Below, in pieces: positions 51,273 through 60,208 of a stretch of DNA of 64,000 nucleotides (the first letter of the stretch is position 1; every line of letters starts with the position of its first letter). The translations under genes were made by a program, and so were the position numbers. The notes below the pieces were generated by a model. The model was not told where the DNA came from. It worked only from the letters and a program-made list of their open reading frames with translations, and did no database searches. The DNA comes from Variovorax sp. EL159 (GTDB lineage Bacteria; Pseudomonadota; Gammaproteobacteria; Burkholderiales; Burkholderiaceae_C). The stretch is taken from positions 310,001 through 374,000 of the forward strand of contig NZ_FMUJ01000005.1 in assembly GCF_900100965.1 (NCBI RefSeq), written 5' to 3'.

Positions 51273-52238
51273 TCAGCGCGAGGGTGTCGCCACAGGCAAC
51301 AGGCGCCCGTTCAGCAGCAGCGCGATCGTCCTGAACGCCAGGAATCCGATGATCGCGTTGGCCGCCGCGAAGGCCACCGGCGCGACCCATTCGACGGGCC
51401 CGGTGGCACCGGCCGCGACCAGTCGCATGGCCAGGGTCGGCAGCGCCGCCACGCCGAAGGTGAAGGCCCAGTACGACGGCGCGAAGGGCTGCCTTGCGAT
51501 CCACGGCAAGAGGCGCAGGAGCAGCAGGGCCTGGAACAGGCCGTAGCCGAGCAGCACCTGCGCGAAGAGGTCGGGCACGCCGTGGTTCAGGCTCAGGTAG
51601 GTGATGCCGCCCACCACCGGCGGTGCGAGCTGGATGCCCAGCACGGGGCGCAGCGCTTCGGGCAGCGGCTCGCGTGTTGCTGCGCGGCCGAGGATCAGCG
51701 ATTCGATGGCCAGCCAGGAGAAGAGCCCCGCGCCGAAAAACCACATGCCCAGTTGCGGCCAGCCGAAGGCCGCCGCGGCCGTGCCGGCCACGAAGTTCTG
51801 CCCGACCGCCGGCAGGTAGAAAGCCGGCGTGACGAGTTCGGGTGCGAGCCCGCCCTGCCAGCTGCGCCCGTAGAGCCAGAGGCCGAGCACGAGCGATGCA
51901 GCAATCGACACGGCGAACACGGCCAGTGCCACAGCCCGTGCGTAGGGCAGCAGCGCCATCGCCGCGAGCATGCTGGACAGCGGGACCAGCGATGCGAAGG
52001 CCGACTGCACCGGGTGGTTCATCTCGGCGCGCGCGGCGTCGCGGTGGCGCAGCCACTTGTGGGCGTAGAGCGCCAGCAGCGCGAGCCACACCGCGATGCC
52101 GCTCCAGGTCACGAAAGTTGCGATGTCCTGCGGCAAATGCCAGAGCGGCACCGCGACGCGCCAGGCATTGCCCAGCGCCAGCACACCGACGGCGATGCCG
52201 AAGTAGGAAATGGGAATGGGGGCGCGCTCGGAAGTCAT
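51273..52238 (-). CDS. TehA/TDT (SLAC1) family transporter
   Basis: A 321-residue protein with about ten hydrophobic helices of the tellurite-resistance/dicarboxylate transporter fold: PISYFGIAVGVLALGNAWRV, LVTPAFYLPAVGQNFVAGTA, and FAPSYWAFTFGVAALPTLAM. Members include TehA, an SLAC1-like anion channel homologue. ATG at 52238 with an AAGGTGA site. It is divergent from the AraC regulator; a palindrome lies between them. No tehB methyltransferase is present, so tellurite resistance should not be assumed. Confidence 0.88.
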   Translation of the reverse strand: MTSERAPIPISYFGIAVGVLALGNAWRVAVPLWHLPQDIATFVTWSGIAVWLALLALYAHKWLRHRDAARAEMNHPVQSAFASLVPLSSMLAAMALLPYARAVALAVFAVSIAASLVLGLWLYGRSWQGGLAPELVTPAFYLPAVGQNFVAGTAAAAFGWPQLGMWFFGAGLFSWLAIESLILGRAATREPLPEALRPVLGIQLAPPVVGGITYLSLNHGVPDLFAQVLLGYGLFQALLLLRLLPWIARQPFAPSYWAFTFGVAALPTLAMRLVAAGATGPVEWVAPVAFAAANAIIGFLAFRTIALLLNGRLLPVATPSR

Positions 52239-52296
52239 TCTGTTCACCTTTAAGAAGGATCGATGAATGAATTCTGGGCGCCAGGGGTAAGATTTT

Positions 52297-52313
52297 GAAT
52301 GCTCAAAGCATTC
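52297..52313. promoter_or_regulatory. Palindromic operator between tehA-like and araC genes
   Basis: GAATGCT-CAA-AGCATTC is a perfect 7+3+7 dyad (52297-52313), flanked by TTT before and GAAA after, so it can be extended. It sits 24 bases before the ATG of the AraC gene and 59 bases from the transporter start, well placed to control both. Confidence 0.6.
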
Positions 52314-52336
52314 TGAAAATTGTTCCATCGTCTCAA

Positions 52337-53299
52337 ATGAATTCGCACCCCGATCCCCTGAGCGAACTCGTCGACTGGCTCGGCCTGCGCGGCCGCATGG
52401 ACCTGCGCTGCCTGTTCGGCGAAGACTGGGCCGCGCCGCACGAGGCCATCGGCCCGTGGCGCGCGCCCTTTCACATCGTGCTGCGCGGGCGCTGCGAACT
52501 CTGGCTGCCCGCGAGCCGCACGCTGGTGCCGCTGGAGGAGGGCAGCTTCGTGATCCTGCCGCGCGGGCCGGCGCACGTGCTGCGCACAACGGGCCTGCAA
52601 GGCGAGGGCCGTGCGATCCGGCGGCGCACGGGCGAGCTGTTCGATCTCAAGACCAACCTCCGGCGCCCCGAGAAAGCGGACACCGACATCCTCTGCGGCG
52701 AATTCGAATTCCCCGGCCGCCGGCGCAGCGTGCTGCTCGAGGCGCTGCCCGAACCCATGGTGATCGCCTTCGCCGATCACCCCGAGTTCGCCTGGCTCGA
52801 AGGGCTGGTGCGGCTCATGGCAGAGGAGATCGCGCAACAGCGCGCCGGCGCCGCGGCCATCGTGGCGCAGCTGTCGGGCACGCTGTTCACGCTGGCGGTG
52901 CGCGGGCACCTGGAGACGCGGCCAGAGCTCACCGGTGTGCTCGGCCTCATGGCCAGCCCGCGCCTGGCGCCCGGCCTGCAGGCGATGCTGGCGCAGCCGG
53001 AGGCGCCCTGGACCGTGGCATCGCTGGCCGCGCGCTGCCACCTCTCGCGTGCCACCTTCGCACGCGAATTCACGCGGCGGGTGGGCACGGGGCCGCTCGA
53101 ATTCCTGACGACGTTGCGCATGGAGCTGGCCTCGCGCCTGCTCGCGCAGGGCGGGCGAGGCGGACAGGACACGGCGAGCATCGGGGAGGCGGTCGGCTAC
53201 CGGTCGGAGGCCGCGTTCAACCGCGCGTTCACGCGGCATGCAGGGATCACGCCGGGGCGGTTCCGGCGTGCTTCGGCCAGCGACGCGGCGGCCGCCTGA
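52337..53299 (+). CDS. AraC-family regulator with cupin sensor domain
   Basis: A 320-residue regulator. The N-terminal cupin-type domain covers residues 5-180 (GPWRAPFHIVLRGRCELWLP, LEEGSFVILPRGPAHVL). The C-terminal AraC HTH pair covers about 215-312 (VASLAARCHLSRATFAREFT, SIGEAVGYRSEAAFNRAFTR). ATG at 52337 is preferred to a TTG inside the palindrome at 52295. It is divergent from the TehA-like gene, its most likely target. Confidence 0.9.
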   Translation: MNSHPDPLSELVDWLGLRGRMDLRCLFGEDWAAPHEAIGPWRAPFHIVLRGRCELWLPASRTLVPLEEGSFVILPRGPAHVLRTTGLQGEGRAIRRRTGELFDLKTNLRRPEKADTDILCGEFEFPGRRRSVLLEALPEPMVIAFADHPEFAWLEGLVRLMAEEIAQQRAGAAAIVAQLSGTLFTLAVRGHLETRPELTGVLGLMASPRLAPGLQAMLAQPEAPWTVASLAARCHLSRATFAREFTRRVGTGPLEFLTTLRMELASRLLAQGGRGGQDTASIGEAVGYRSEAAFNRAFTRHAGITPGRFRRASASDAAAA

Positions 53300-53812
53300 T
53301 CAGGCCGCGCCCGGCGTGAACTTCATCGCCACGCCGTTCATGCAGTAGCGCAGCCCGGTGGGCTTGGGGCCGTCGTCGAACACATGGCCCAGGTGGCCGC
53401 CGCAGCGGCGGCAGTGCACTTCGGTGCGGGTCATGCCGAAGGCCTTGTCTTCGTGCTCGCCCACCGCGTTGTCCAGGGGCTGCCAGAAGCTGGGCCAGCC
53501 GGTCCTGCTGTCGAACTTGGTCTTGGACGAGAACAGGTCGAGCGCGCAGCCCGCGCAACTGAAGCGGCCGGCGCGGTGCTCGTCGTTCAGCGGGCTCGTG
53601 TAGGGCCGCTCGGTGCCTTCCTGCCGCAGCACCGCGAACTGGTTGGCGTCGAGCAGCTTGCGCCACTCGGCCTCGGTGTGCATGACCTCGAATTTCGCGC
53701 CCTCCGCGGCTTGCGCTGGCCGCATGCCCCAGCCGAAGGCGTGGGCGATGGCCAGCCCGAGAGTGGAGGTTCCGGCCGCGATGGCAAGGCGGCGTCGAGT
53801 GTCGTGCGTCAT
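53300..53812 (-). CDS. msrB: Peptide-methionine (R)-S-oxide reductase, Tat-exported
   Basis: MsrB of 170 residues that reduces methionine-R-sulfoxide in proteins. Catalytic Cys157 in GLRYCMNG, zinc sites CAGC (86-89) and CRRC (134-137), and the GGHLGHVFDDGP motif. The N-terminus has a twin-arginine-like TRRRLAIAAGTSTLGLAIA followed by AQA cleavage, so the enzyme should work in the periplasm; most MsrB proteins are cytosolic. The stop directly abuts the convergent AraC gene. Confidence 0.92.
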   Translation of the reverse strand: MTHDTRRRLAIAAGTSTLGLAIAHAFGWGMRPAQAAEGAKFEVMHTEAEWRKLLDANQFAVLRQEGTERPYTSPLNDEHRAGRFSCAGCALDLFSSKTKFDSRTGWPSFWQPLDNAVGEHEDKAFGMTRTEVHCRRCGGHLGHVFDDGPKPTGLRYCMNGVAMKFTPGAA

Positions 53813-54025
53813 GGTGGTTCTCCGGCTGGCGTGGGGCGGAATATCGCTTTCGATATGTTCAAGTGAATACGACGATGTACATTCGCCCGTTGATTGCAAG
53901 AGGGCATTCAAGGGCCGACGGTGACGTTGCCTCCCTTAATTCGGACGAACGAGGTGCCGGGTTACAGCGGACGGCGCGACATTCGCTGTGTCGGAAAAAA
54001 TACATCGAAGACGGAGACTTGAGAT

Positions 54026-55075
54026 ATGCGTTGGTCCAGAGGACTTGTGTCGGGCGTGGCTGCGCTCGTGCTCGCGGGTTGTGGTGGTGGCGGCGATGGC
54101 GGTGGTGTTTTCTTTCCCATCGTTCCACCGCCTCCGCCGCCCTCGGCGCCACCTCCAGCACCACCGCCACCCCCAGCGCCGCCTGCACCGGCGCCGGCCC
54201 CGGCATTGCAGTTGGGCGGCGCAGTCGACCTTCCGGGGGCGCTGACCGCGGCCGACCTCGCGGCGCGTGCCGCCATCACCCAGACCGTCAGTTTTTCCAG
54301 CGGCAGCGGGCCCCAGACGCACACCTACACCGGCACCAGTCTCTGGTCATTGCTGAACGATGCCGGCCTCCAGGTCGACGGCACGCGCAAGAACGATGTG
54401 CTGAGCCGTTACCTGCTGGCGACGGGCGCCGATGGCTACAAGGTCGTCTTCGCGCTGGGCGAGCTGAGTCCCGACTTCGGCAACAAGCCGAGCGCGATCG
54501 CCTATGCCGAGACGACGGCGGGCGTTTCCGCGCCGCTGGGCACGACCGACGGGCCGTTCCGCGTGACGGCGCCGGGCGACGTGAAGGGCGGGCGCTACGT
54601 GTCGAACCTGACGCGGCTCGACGTGGTGGCGGCACCCGCGACGGCAGCGGGCATCGGCGGCGGCCCGTCGACCTCGCTCGCCATCTCGGGCAAGGTCGCC
54701 ACGCCGTTGAGCTTCGACCTGAATGCGCTGAAGGCCCTGACGCCGGTGTCCAGCCTGACCGTCGGCGGCAACACCTACACGGGTGTCAGTCTCTGGACGC
54801 TGCTCAACAGCCGGGGCCTGCCCACGACACCCAAGAACGTCACGCTCGGCATGTACGCCGTGGCGACCGGCAGCGACGGCTACCGGGCCACGCTGTCACT
54901 GGGCGAGATCGATCCGAACTTCGGCGCCAAGGGCGCGCTGGTCGCCTACCAGATGAACGGCGCGGACCTGACCACCAACGGCTTTGCGCGCCTCGTGGTG
55001 CCGGACGAAGTGAAGCAGGGCCGCTCGGTGTCGAACCTCATCGCGATCGAGGTGTTCGCGGCGGGCACGCCGTAG
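54026..55075 (+). CDS. Lipoprotein with two tandem molybdopterin-oxidoreductase-like domains
   Basis: A 349-residue lipoprotein: signal peptide with lipobox LAGC (Cys19), a Gly-rich then Pro/Ala-rich linker to about residue 62, and two homologous units. Each has TYTGxSLWxLL (TYTGTSLWSLLNDAGLQVDG and TYTGVSLWTLLNSRGLPTTP), then ATGxDGYxxxxxLGExxPxFGxK, and a final VSNLxxxxV strand. The units resemble the small oxidoreductase molybdopterin-binding-like domain annotated in similar proteins, but no cofactor cysteine is visible. The role is unknown; it is probably an envelope binding protein. A GGAGACTTGAG site precedes ATG at 54026. Confidence 0.65.
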   Translation: MRWSRGLVSGVAALVLAGCGGGGDGGGVFFPIVPPPPPPSAPPPAPPPPPAPPAPAPAPALQLGGAVDLPGALTAADLAARAAITQTVSFSSGSGPQTHTYTGTSLWSLLNDAGLQVDGTRKNDVLSRYLLATGADGYKVVFALGELSPDFGNKPSAIAYAETTAGVSAPLGTTDGPFRVTAPGDVKGGRYVSNLTRLDVVAAPATAAGIGGGPSTSLAISGKVATPLSFDLNALKALTPVSSLTVGGNTYTGVSLWTLLNSRGLPTTPKNVTLGMYAVATGSDGYRATLSLGEIDPNFGAKGALVAYQMNGADLTTNGFARLVVPDEVKQGRSVSNLIAIEVFAAGTP

Positions 55076-55076
55076 T

Positions 55077-55976
55077 TCAGGAGCCGGCCATGGCGCGGCT
55101 GCCTCGCAGCGGCGCCTTCCACAGTTCGGCCAGCAGCACGCCGGCCACCGTCAGCACGCCGCCGACCGCGTGGTACGCCGCGAGCGATTCGCCGATGACG
55201 AAGGCGGCGATCAGCGCGGTGAACAGCGGGATCAGGTTGAAGAACATGCTCGCGCGGCTCGGGCCGATGTGCGCCACCGTGTGCATCCACACCAGCGGCG
55301 CGAGCATCGAGGCGCCCAGGCCGGCGAAGGCGATCAGCGGCAGGTTGGCCGCCGACAGGCCCACTCTCGGCGTGAGCAGGTACAGCGGCAGCAGTGCCAC
55401 CACGGCCACCACGATCTGCAGGTAGAGCAACTGCAGCGCCGGCACGTTCTTCATGCCCCAGCGCTTGAGAAGGATCACGTAGATGGCATAGGCCAGCATG
55501 GCCAGCAGCATCAGGCCGTCGCCCATGTTGGCGCCGCTCTTGAGCAGCGTGCCGAGGTCGCCCGACGACACCACCACCAGCACGCCCACGATCGACACCA
55601 GCGAGCCCGCCACCGCACCGGCCGTGAGCCGCTGGCCCAGCAGCAGGATCGACAGCGCCAGCACCATCATCGGCGTGAGCGAGCCGATGATGCCCATGTG
55701 CGTGGCGGTGGTCAGGTAGGCCGCGTAGTAGGCCAGGCTCTGGTAGACCACCATGCCCAGCAGGCCGAGCACCGCGATGCGGCCCATCTGCGGACGGATG
55801 GCCGTCCAGTTGCGCAGCACCGGCCGCAGCGCCAGCGGCGTGAAGAGCAGGGCGGCCAGCAGCCAGCGGTAGAAGCTGATCTCGGCCGGCGCGATAGTGC
55901 CGGCCGCCATCTTGCTGACGACGGTGTTGCCCGACCAGATCACGACGGCGAGCAGAGGGAAGGCGTATTGCCACAT
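55077..55976 (-). CDS. EamA/DMT-family exporter
   Basis: A 299-residue inner-membrane protein with ten hydrophobic spans in two homologous EamA halves (WQYAFPLLAVVIWSGNTVVS first; AFAGLGASMLAPLVWMHTVA in the second half). Drug/metabolite transporters of this type export amino acids or other metabolites; the substrate is unknown. ATG at 55976 is preferred to a Met 11 codons upstream because the first span begins directly. It is divergent from the AraC regulator and ends two bases after the lipoprotein stop. Confidence 0.9.
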   Translation of the reverse strand: MWQYAFPLLAVVIWSGNTVVSKMAAGTIAPAEISFYRWLLAALLFTPLALRPVLRNWTAIRPQMGRIAVLGLLGMVVYQSLAYYAAYLTTATHMGIIGSLTPMMVLALSILLLGQRLTAGAVAGSLVSIVGVLVVVSSGDLGTLLKSGANMGDGLMLLAMLAYAIYVILLKRWGMKNVPALQLLYLQIVVAVVALLPLYLLTPRVGLSAANLPLIAFAGLGASMLAPLVWMHTVAHIGPSRASMFFNLIPLFTALIAAFVIGESLAAYHAVGGVLTVAGVLLAELWKAPLRGSRAMAGS

Positions 55977-56051
55977 GACGGAGCTTTCTTGAGAGTGCAG
56001 GGCTATCATCGACGCGTCCGTCCTGAGGCATATAGCTCGATCAGGACATAT

Positions 56052-56069
56052 GGTCCGGAATTACGGACC
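56052..56069. promoter_or_regulatory. Imperfect dyad between the EamA exporter and araC gene
   Basis: GGTCCG-GAATTA-CGGACC, with perfect 6-base arms around a six-base spacer. It is 24 bases before the AraC-type gene and between the divergent starts, so it is a candidate operator. Inferred from position only. Confidence 0.4.
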
Positions 56070-56092
56070 TTCTTCTTCGCCCGGGGTTCCGA

Positions 56093-56890
56093 ATGGCCAC
56101 GCCTGCACCGCGCTTCGTACCGATCCAGAACGTCGAGGGGAAGGCGGGGCCTTTCTACTTTCGCTATGACGAGTTCGGCGCCGACGTGCGGGCCGCGCCG
56201 CACAGCCACACCTGGGGCCACCTGAACTACGCCGCGCACGGCACCATGCAGATGGAAACCGAGGGCCTGCGCTTCCTGTCGCCGCCGCAGTACGCGGTGT
56301 GGATCCCGCCGAAGGTGGTGCACAGCTGCACGCTGCGGCATGCGGTCGTCTACCGCTCGATCTACATCACGCGCGACCTGTGCGAGCGCCTGCCGGCCGA
56401 GCCCTGCACCGTGCGCATCAGCCCGATCATCAAGAGCGTGCTGGCCGACTTCGCCGCGCGCGACGTGCACGAGCCGACCACGCCGGCCGATTTGCGCCTG
56501 GCGCATGTGGTGGTCGACCAGCTCGAAGTGGCCGAGGTGCAGCGTTGCTACCTGCCGGCCGCCGCGTCCTCGGCATTGGTGGCCGTGCTCGAAGCGCTGC
56601 AGGCCACCCCCGGCGACCACCGCTCGCTGGCCGAATGGGCCGACAGCGTGCACATGACCGAGCGCACGCTGGCGCGCCAGTGCCAGCGCGAACTCGGCAT
56701 GTCTTTCGGCGACTGGCGCCAGCGGCTGCGCTTCCTGCGCGCCATCGACGCGCTGGAGGCCGGCCGCACGGTGCAGGAGATTGCCTTCGACCTCGGCTAC
56801 AGCACCGCGTCGGCCTTCATCGCGATGTTCCAGCGCGAGGCCGGGACGACGCCAGAGCAATATCGGCGCGAGTTCTGCGGCATCGCCTGA
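56093..56890 (+). CDS. AraC-family regulator with cupin sensor
   Basis: A 265-residue regulator. A cupin domain covers residues 15-85 (FGADVRAAPHSHTWGHLNYA, LSPPQYAVWIPPKVVHSC) and an AraC DNA-binding domain covers about 165-262 (SLAEWADSVHMTERTLARQC, EIAFDLGYSTASAFIAMFQR). It is divergent from the EamA exporter, the usual arrangement for a regulator and its exporter target. ATG at 56093. Confidence 0.92.
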   Translation: MATPAPRFVPIQNVEGKAGPFYFRYDEFGADVRAAPHSHTWGHLNYAAHGTMQMETEGLRFLSPPQYAVWIPPKVVHSCTLRHAVVYRSIYITRDLCERLPAEPCTVRISPIIKSVLADFAARDVHEPTTPADLRLAHVVVDQLEVAEVQRCYLPAAASSALVAVLEALQATPGDHRSLAEWADSVHMTERTLARQCQRELGMSFGDWRQRLRFLRAIDALEAGRTVQEIAFDLGYSTASAFIAMFQREAGTTPEQYRREFCGIA

Positions 56891-56925
56891 AGAAGCACTT
56901 TCTTCATGAGGCGATAATCCACCCC

Positions 56926-57254
56926 GTGAAGCCCGCCAGACCGCCGCTGGTGCAAGTCTCGAAAGAGCGCACTGGAGGAACGTCCGGACTGCACAGGACA
57001 GCGCAGGAGTTAACGACTCTCCACCGTGAGGTGAGGATCAGAGCAACAGAGACGAGCCGATTGAGTTCGGGTGAAACGGGCAATCTCTGCGCGCAGCAAC
57101 ACCAAGTAGGCCAGTATTGAGGTGGTTCCGCTGAGCTGGCGGGTAGGTGGCATCGAGCCGTTTGGCGACAAACGGCCCAGAGTAATGGCGGTCACGCCGA
57201 AGGCTTCGCAAGAGGCTTTCGGTGCACAGAATCCGGCTTATCGGCGGGCTTCAC
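56926..57254 (+). ncRNA. rnpB: RNase P RNA, bacterial class A
   Basis: The catalytic RNA of ribonuclease P, which matures tRNA 5' ends. P1 is formed by GTGAAGCCCGCC at the 5' end with GGCGGGCTTCAC at the 3' end. The universally conserved blocks are present: GGAGGAACGTCCGGAC (56974-56989), CACAGGACAGCGCAG, the AGAGCAACAGAGACGAGCCG block, GGGTGAAACGGG, and CACAGAATCCGGCTTAT (57225-57241), which pairs with the 5' block as P4. The T-rich ACTTTTCCTTTTC follows as a likely terminator. Open frames through it are artefacts. Confidence 0.95.
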
Positions 57255-57314
57255 ACTTTTCCTTTTCTTTCCGATTTCCCACGGGTTCGCCCGCGGCATG
57301 GCGCCGCGGCGTGC

Positions 57315-57361
57315 TTGCGCATGTTCCGGGTTTACCCGTAAAATAGATAGCAAGCTAACTA
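57315..57361 (+). promoter_or_regulatory. Promoter and MarR operator of the efflux operon
   Basis: TTGCGC (57315-57320) and TAAAAT (57339-57344) with an 18-base spacer make a plausible sigma-70 promoter. Overlapping the start point is TAGATAGCAAGCTAACTA (57344-57361), an imperfect dyad matching its complement at 14 of 18 positions, typical of MarR sites. Binding would block RNA polymerase, giving autorepression. Confidence 0.55.
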
Positions 57362-57373
57362 ATTGGAAGTCTC

Positions 57374-57871
57374 ATGTCCGAACCGACACCCTCCGCGCAA
57401 GCGGCAGAAAGGCGCGAATCCGCGCTGATCGCGTTCGGCATGACCTTGTCGACGCTGCAGCGCGGTTACCGCGCTGCGGCCGACAAGGCGGTGGCGCACG
57501 TCGGTGTGTCGCAGACGCTGGCCTGGCCGATCGTGATGCTGGGCCGCATGGACGGCGAGGTGCGCCAGGGCGTGCTCGCCGAGGCGCTGGGCATTGAAGG
57601 GCCGTCGCTGGTGCGCTCGCTCGACCAATTGGTCGAAGCCGGCTTCATCGAACGCCGCGAAGACCCGGCCGACCGCCGCGCCAAGACCCTGCACCTCACG
57701 CCCGCCGGCGTGGCTGCCCGCGCGCCCCTGGAGGCCTCGCTGAGCCTGATGCGCGCATCGCTCTTTGAAGGCGTGTCCGACGACGACATCGCCGCCTGCC
57801 AGCGCGTCTTTGCCACGCTCGAGGAGCGGCTCGGCCGCAATGCCCCGGCCTCGCAGGAAGGGCGCAAGTAA
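57374..57871 (+). CDS. MarR-family repressor
   Basis: A 165-residue winged-helix regulator: LAWPIVMLGRMDGEVRQGVL, AEALGIEGPSLVRSLDQLVE recognition region, and the wing FIERREDPADRRAKTLHLTP. It begins an operon of efflux genes and ends exactly one base before the FUSC gene. It should repress this operon until an aromatic or phenolic ligand binds, as is usual for MarR regulators of such pumps; the ligand is inference. Confidence 0.92.
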   Translation: MSEPTPSAQAAERRESALIAFGMTLSTLQRGYRAAADKAVAHVGVSQTLAWPIVMLGRMDGEVRQGVLAEALGIEGPSLVRSLDQLVEAGFIERREDPADRRAKTLHLTPAGVAARAPLEASLSLMRASLFEGVSDDDIAACQRVFATLEERLGRNAPASQEGRK

Positions 57872-59995
57872 ATGGCCGCGCTCCGTCTGCCGCGCTTCAG
57901 CCGCGCGGAGCTTCTCTTTTCCGGCAAGAGCTTCGCCTCCGCCATGCTGGCGATGTACCTGGCCAGCCGTGCCGGCCTGCCGCGCCCGTTCTGGGCGCTG
58001 ATGACCACCTACATCGTGGCCCATCCGCTGGCCGGTGCGGTGCGCTCCAAGGCGGTGTACCGCTTCTGCGGCACGTTGATCGGCTGCATGGCGACCGTGC
58101 TGATGGTGCCCGCGCTGTCCAACGCGCCCGAACTGCTGACCCTGGTGCTCGCGCTGTGGGTCGGCCTGTGCCTGTGCATCTCGCTGTTCGACCGCACGCC
58201 GCGCTCGTACGTCTTCATGCTCGCGGGCTACACGGCCGCGCTGATCGGTTTTCCGTCGGTGCAGACGCCGCTGGTGCTGTTCGACACTGCCGTGGCGCGC
58301 GTCGAGGAAATCGGCCTGGGCATCTTCTGCGCCACGCTGATCCACAGCCTCGTGCTGCCCGTCGGGCTCGCACCCACGGTGCTCGGCCTGCTCGACCGCA
58401 CGCTGCAAGATGCGCGCAGGTGGCTCGGCGACCTGCTTCAGCCCGCCAATCGCGCCAGCGGCAAGGACGCCGAGCCGAAGCGCCTCGACGACGACCGTCG
58501 CCGCCTCGCCGGCGACATCACGCAACTGCGGCTGCTCTCGACCCACGTGCCCTTCGACACCACGCACCTGCGCTGGACTGCCGGCGCGATCCGCGCGATG
58601 CAGGACCGCGTGGCCGCGCTCACGCCCGCGCTCTCGGCCGTCGAAGACCGCCTGCAGGCGCTCGAACAGGCCGAAGGCGCGCTCGCACCCGATGTGGCCG
58701 CCGTGCTCGCGCAAGCCGCGCAATGGCTGCGCGAAGAAGCGGCGCCCGCGAGCGGCGACCCGGCCCGTGCCGAACGCCTGCAAGCGCTGCGCCGCGCCAT
58801 CCAGGCACTGAGCACCGCGCCTTCTTCCAGCGGTGCGACGCAGCAGACACCTTGGGGCCGCGCCCTGCGCATCGGCCTTGCCGGCCGCCTCGAAGAGCTG
58901 GTCGATGGCTGGACCGCCTGCGCCCAGTTGCGCCTGGACATCGACGAAGGCCTCAAGGGCGCCGCACCCCTGCGCCGCACGGCCGCCCTCGGCAACCGCG
59001 CGCTGCACCGCGACTACGGCATGGCGCTGCTGTCGGCGCTCGCGGCCGTCATCGCCATCTGCCTGTGCGGCGCGTTCTGGATCATCACCGGCTGGCCCAT
59101 GGGCTCGGCCGCCACGATGATGGCCGCCGTCTTCTGCTGCTTCTTCGCGACCATGGACGACCCGGTGCCGGCGATCCACGGCTTCCTGAAATGGACGCTG
59201 ATCTCGATTCCGATCTCGGCCCTCTACGTGCTGGTGCTCATGCCCATGGTGCAGGACTTCGGCATGCTCGTCGTGATCTGCGCGCCGCTGTTCCTGGTGC
59301 TCGGCGTCTACCTGGCGCGGCCGACCCACTTCATGCCCGCGATGGCGCTGGTCTTCGGCGTGGCCGGCACGCTGGCGCTGCACGACACCGCCAGTTCCGA
59401 CCTCGTGAGCTTCATCAATGGCATGGTCGGCCAGATCGTCGGCGTGCTGGTCGCGGCACGCGTCACGCGGCTCGTGCGTTCGGTCGGTGCCGACTGGAGC
59501 GCGCGCCGCATCCAGCGCGCCACCTGGCGCGAGCTGGGTGAAATGGCCGCCTCGTCGCAGCCGCAGTACGCGCAGAGCGATGCCTATGCCGTGCGCATGC
59601 TCGACCGCATCGGTCTGCTCGCGCCACGCATCGCGCAGGCGGGCGGCACGGTCGAAGGCGTGGTTGCCAACGACGCGCTGCGCGACCTGCGCATGGGCGC
59701 CGACATCGCCGTGCTGCAGCGTGTGCGTGGCCAGTTGCCGTTGGCCACGTCGGCCGCGCTGCTGGGCGGCATCTCGCGGTTTTTCCGTCAGCGCGGCGAA
59801 GGCCGCATGAACCCGCGTCCGGCGGACCTGCTGCCGCAGATCGACGAGGCACTTGGTGCCGTGCTCGCCGCGCGCGATGCGTCGTCTTCCGCCGCATCGC
59901 GTTCGGCCGTCACCGCGCTGGTCGGCTTGCGCCGCAATCTTTTTCCCGAAGCGCCGCCGATGCTGGCCGCGCCCAACCCAGGAGCTTCCGCATGA
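57872..59995 (+). CDS. FUSC-family (AaeB-like) efflux inner-membrane protein
   Basis: A 707-residue protein with two membrane blocks (about residues 22-170 and 380-520) separated by a soluble helical region, as in AaeB/YccS fusaric-acid-resistance-type pumps: FASAMLAMYLASRAGLPRPF, WALMTTYIVAHPLAGAVRSK, and LSALAAVIAICLCGAFWIIT in the second block. It should act with DUF1656, HlyD and NodT to expel aromatic acids. Its ATG directly follows the MarR stop. Confidence 0.93.
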   Translation: MAALRLPRFSRAELLFSGKSFASAMLAMYLASRAGLPRPFWALMTTYIVAHPLAGAVRSKAVYRFCGTLIGCMATVLMVPALSNAPELLTLVLALWVGLCLCISLFDRTPRSYVFMLAGYTAALIGFPSVQTPLVLFDTAVARVEEIGLGIFCATLIHSLVLPVGLAPTVLGLLDRTLQDARRWLGDLLQPANRASGKDAEPKRLDDDRRRLAGDITQLRLLSTHVPFDTTHLRWTAGAIRAMQDRVAALTPALSAVEDRLQALEQAEGALAPDVAAVLAQAAQWLREEAAPASGDPARAERLQALRRAIQALSTAPSSSGATQQTPWGRALRIGLAGRLEELVDGWTACAQLRLDIDEGLKGAAPLRRTAALGNRALHRDYGMALLSALAAVIAICLCGAFWIITGWPMGSAATMMAAVFCCFFATMDDPVPAIHGFLKWTLISIPISALYVLVLMPMVQDFGMLVVICAPLFLVLGVYLARPTHFMPAMALVFGVAGTLALHDTASSDLVSFINGMVGQIVGVLVAARVTRLVRSVGADWSARRIQRATWRELGEMAASSQPQYAQSDAYAVRMLDRIGLLAPRIAQAGGTVEGVVANDALRDLRMGADIAVLQRVRGQLPLATSAALLGGISRFFRQRGEGRMNPRPADLLPQIDEALGAVLAARDASSSAASRSAVTALVGLRRNLFPEAPPMLAAPNPGASA

Positions 59996-60198
59996 TCGGC
60001 GAAGCCAGTTTCTACGGCCTCTACGTGCCCTGGATCATGGTGCTGGCCCTTGCCGCACTGTTGGCCCTGTGGGGCGTTCGCCGGTTGCTCGCGGCCACCG
60101 GCGCCTACCGCTGGGTGTGGCATCCGGCGCTGTTCGACATGGCGCTTTACCTGCTGCTGCTCTACGCGCTGAGCCGCGTCACCTCTTACCTGCAATGA
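59992..60198 (+). CDS. DUF1656 (AaeX-like) small membrane protein
   Basis: A 68-residue membrane protein with two hydrophobic spans (about residues 11-30 and 47-63): EASFYGLYVPWIMVLALAAL and LFDMALYLLLLYALSRV. It matches AaeX/DUF1656, regularly encoded between FUSC and HlyD genes. It overlaps the FUSC stop by four bases and is probably a pump accessory subunit. Confidence 0.9.
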   Translation: MIGEASFYGLYVPWIMVLALAALLALWGVRRLLAATGAYRWVWHPALFDMALYLLLLYALSRVTSYLQ

Positions 60199-60208
60199 CG
60201 AGATTCCC

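Noticed and set aside
51273..52238. Calling the TehA-family gene a tellurite resistance determinant
   Set aside because: No tehB is present and the family is mostly anion or dicarboxylate channels, so function should stay open.
56299..57120. Plus-strand frame continuing into the RNase P RNA
   Set aside because: It covers the rnpB sequence and is out of frame with the AraC gene.
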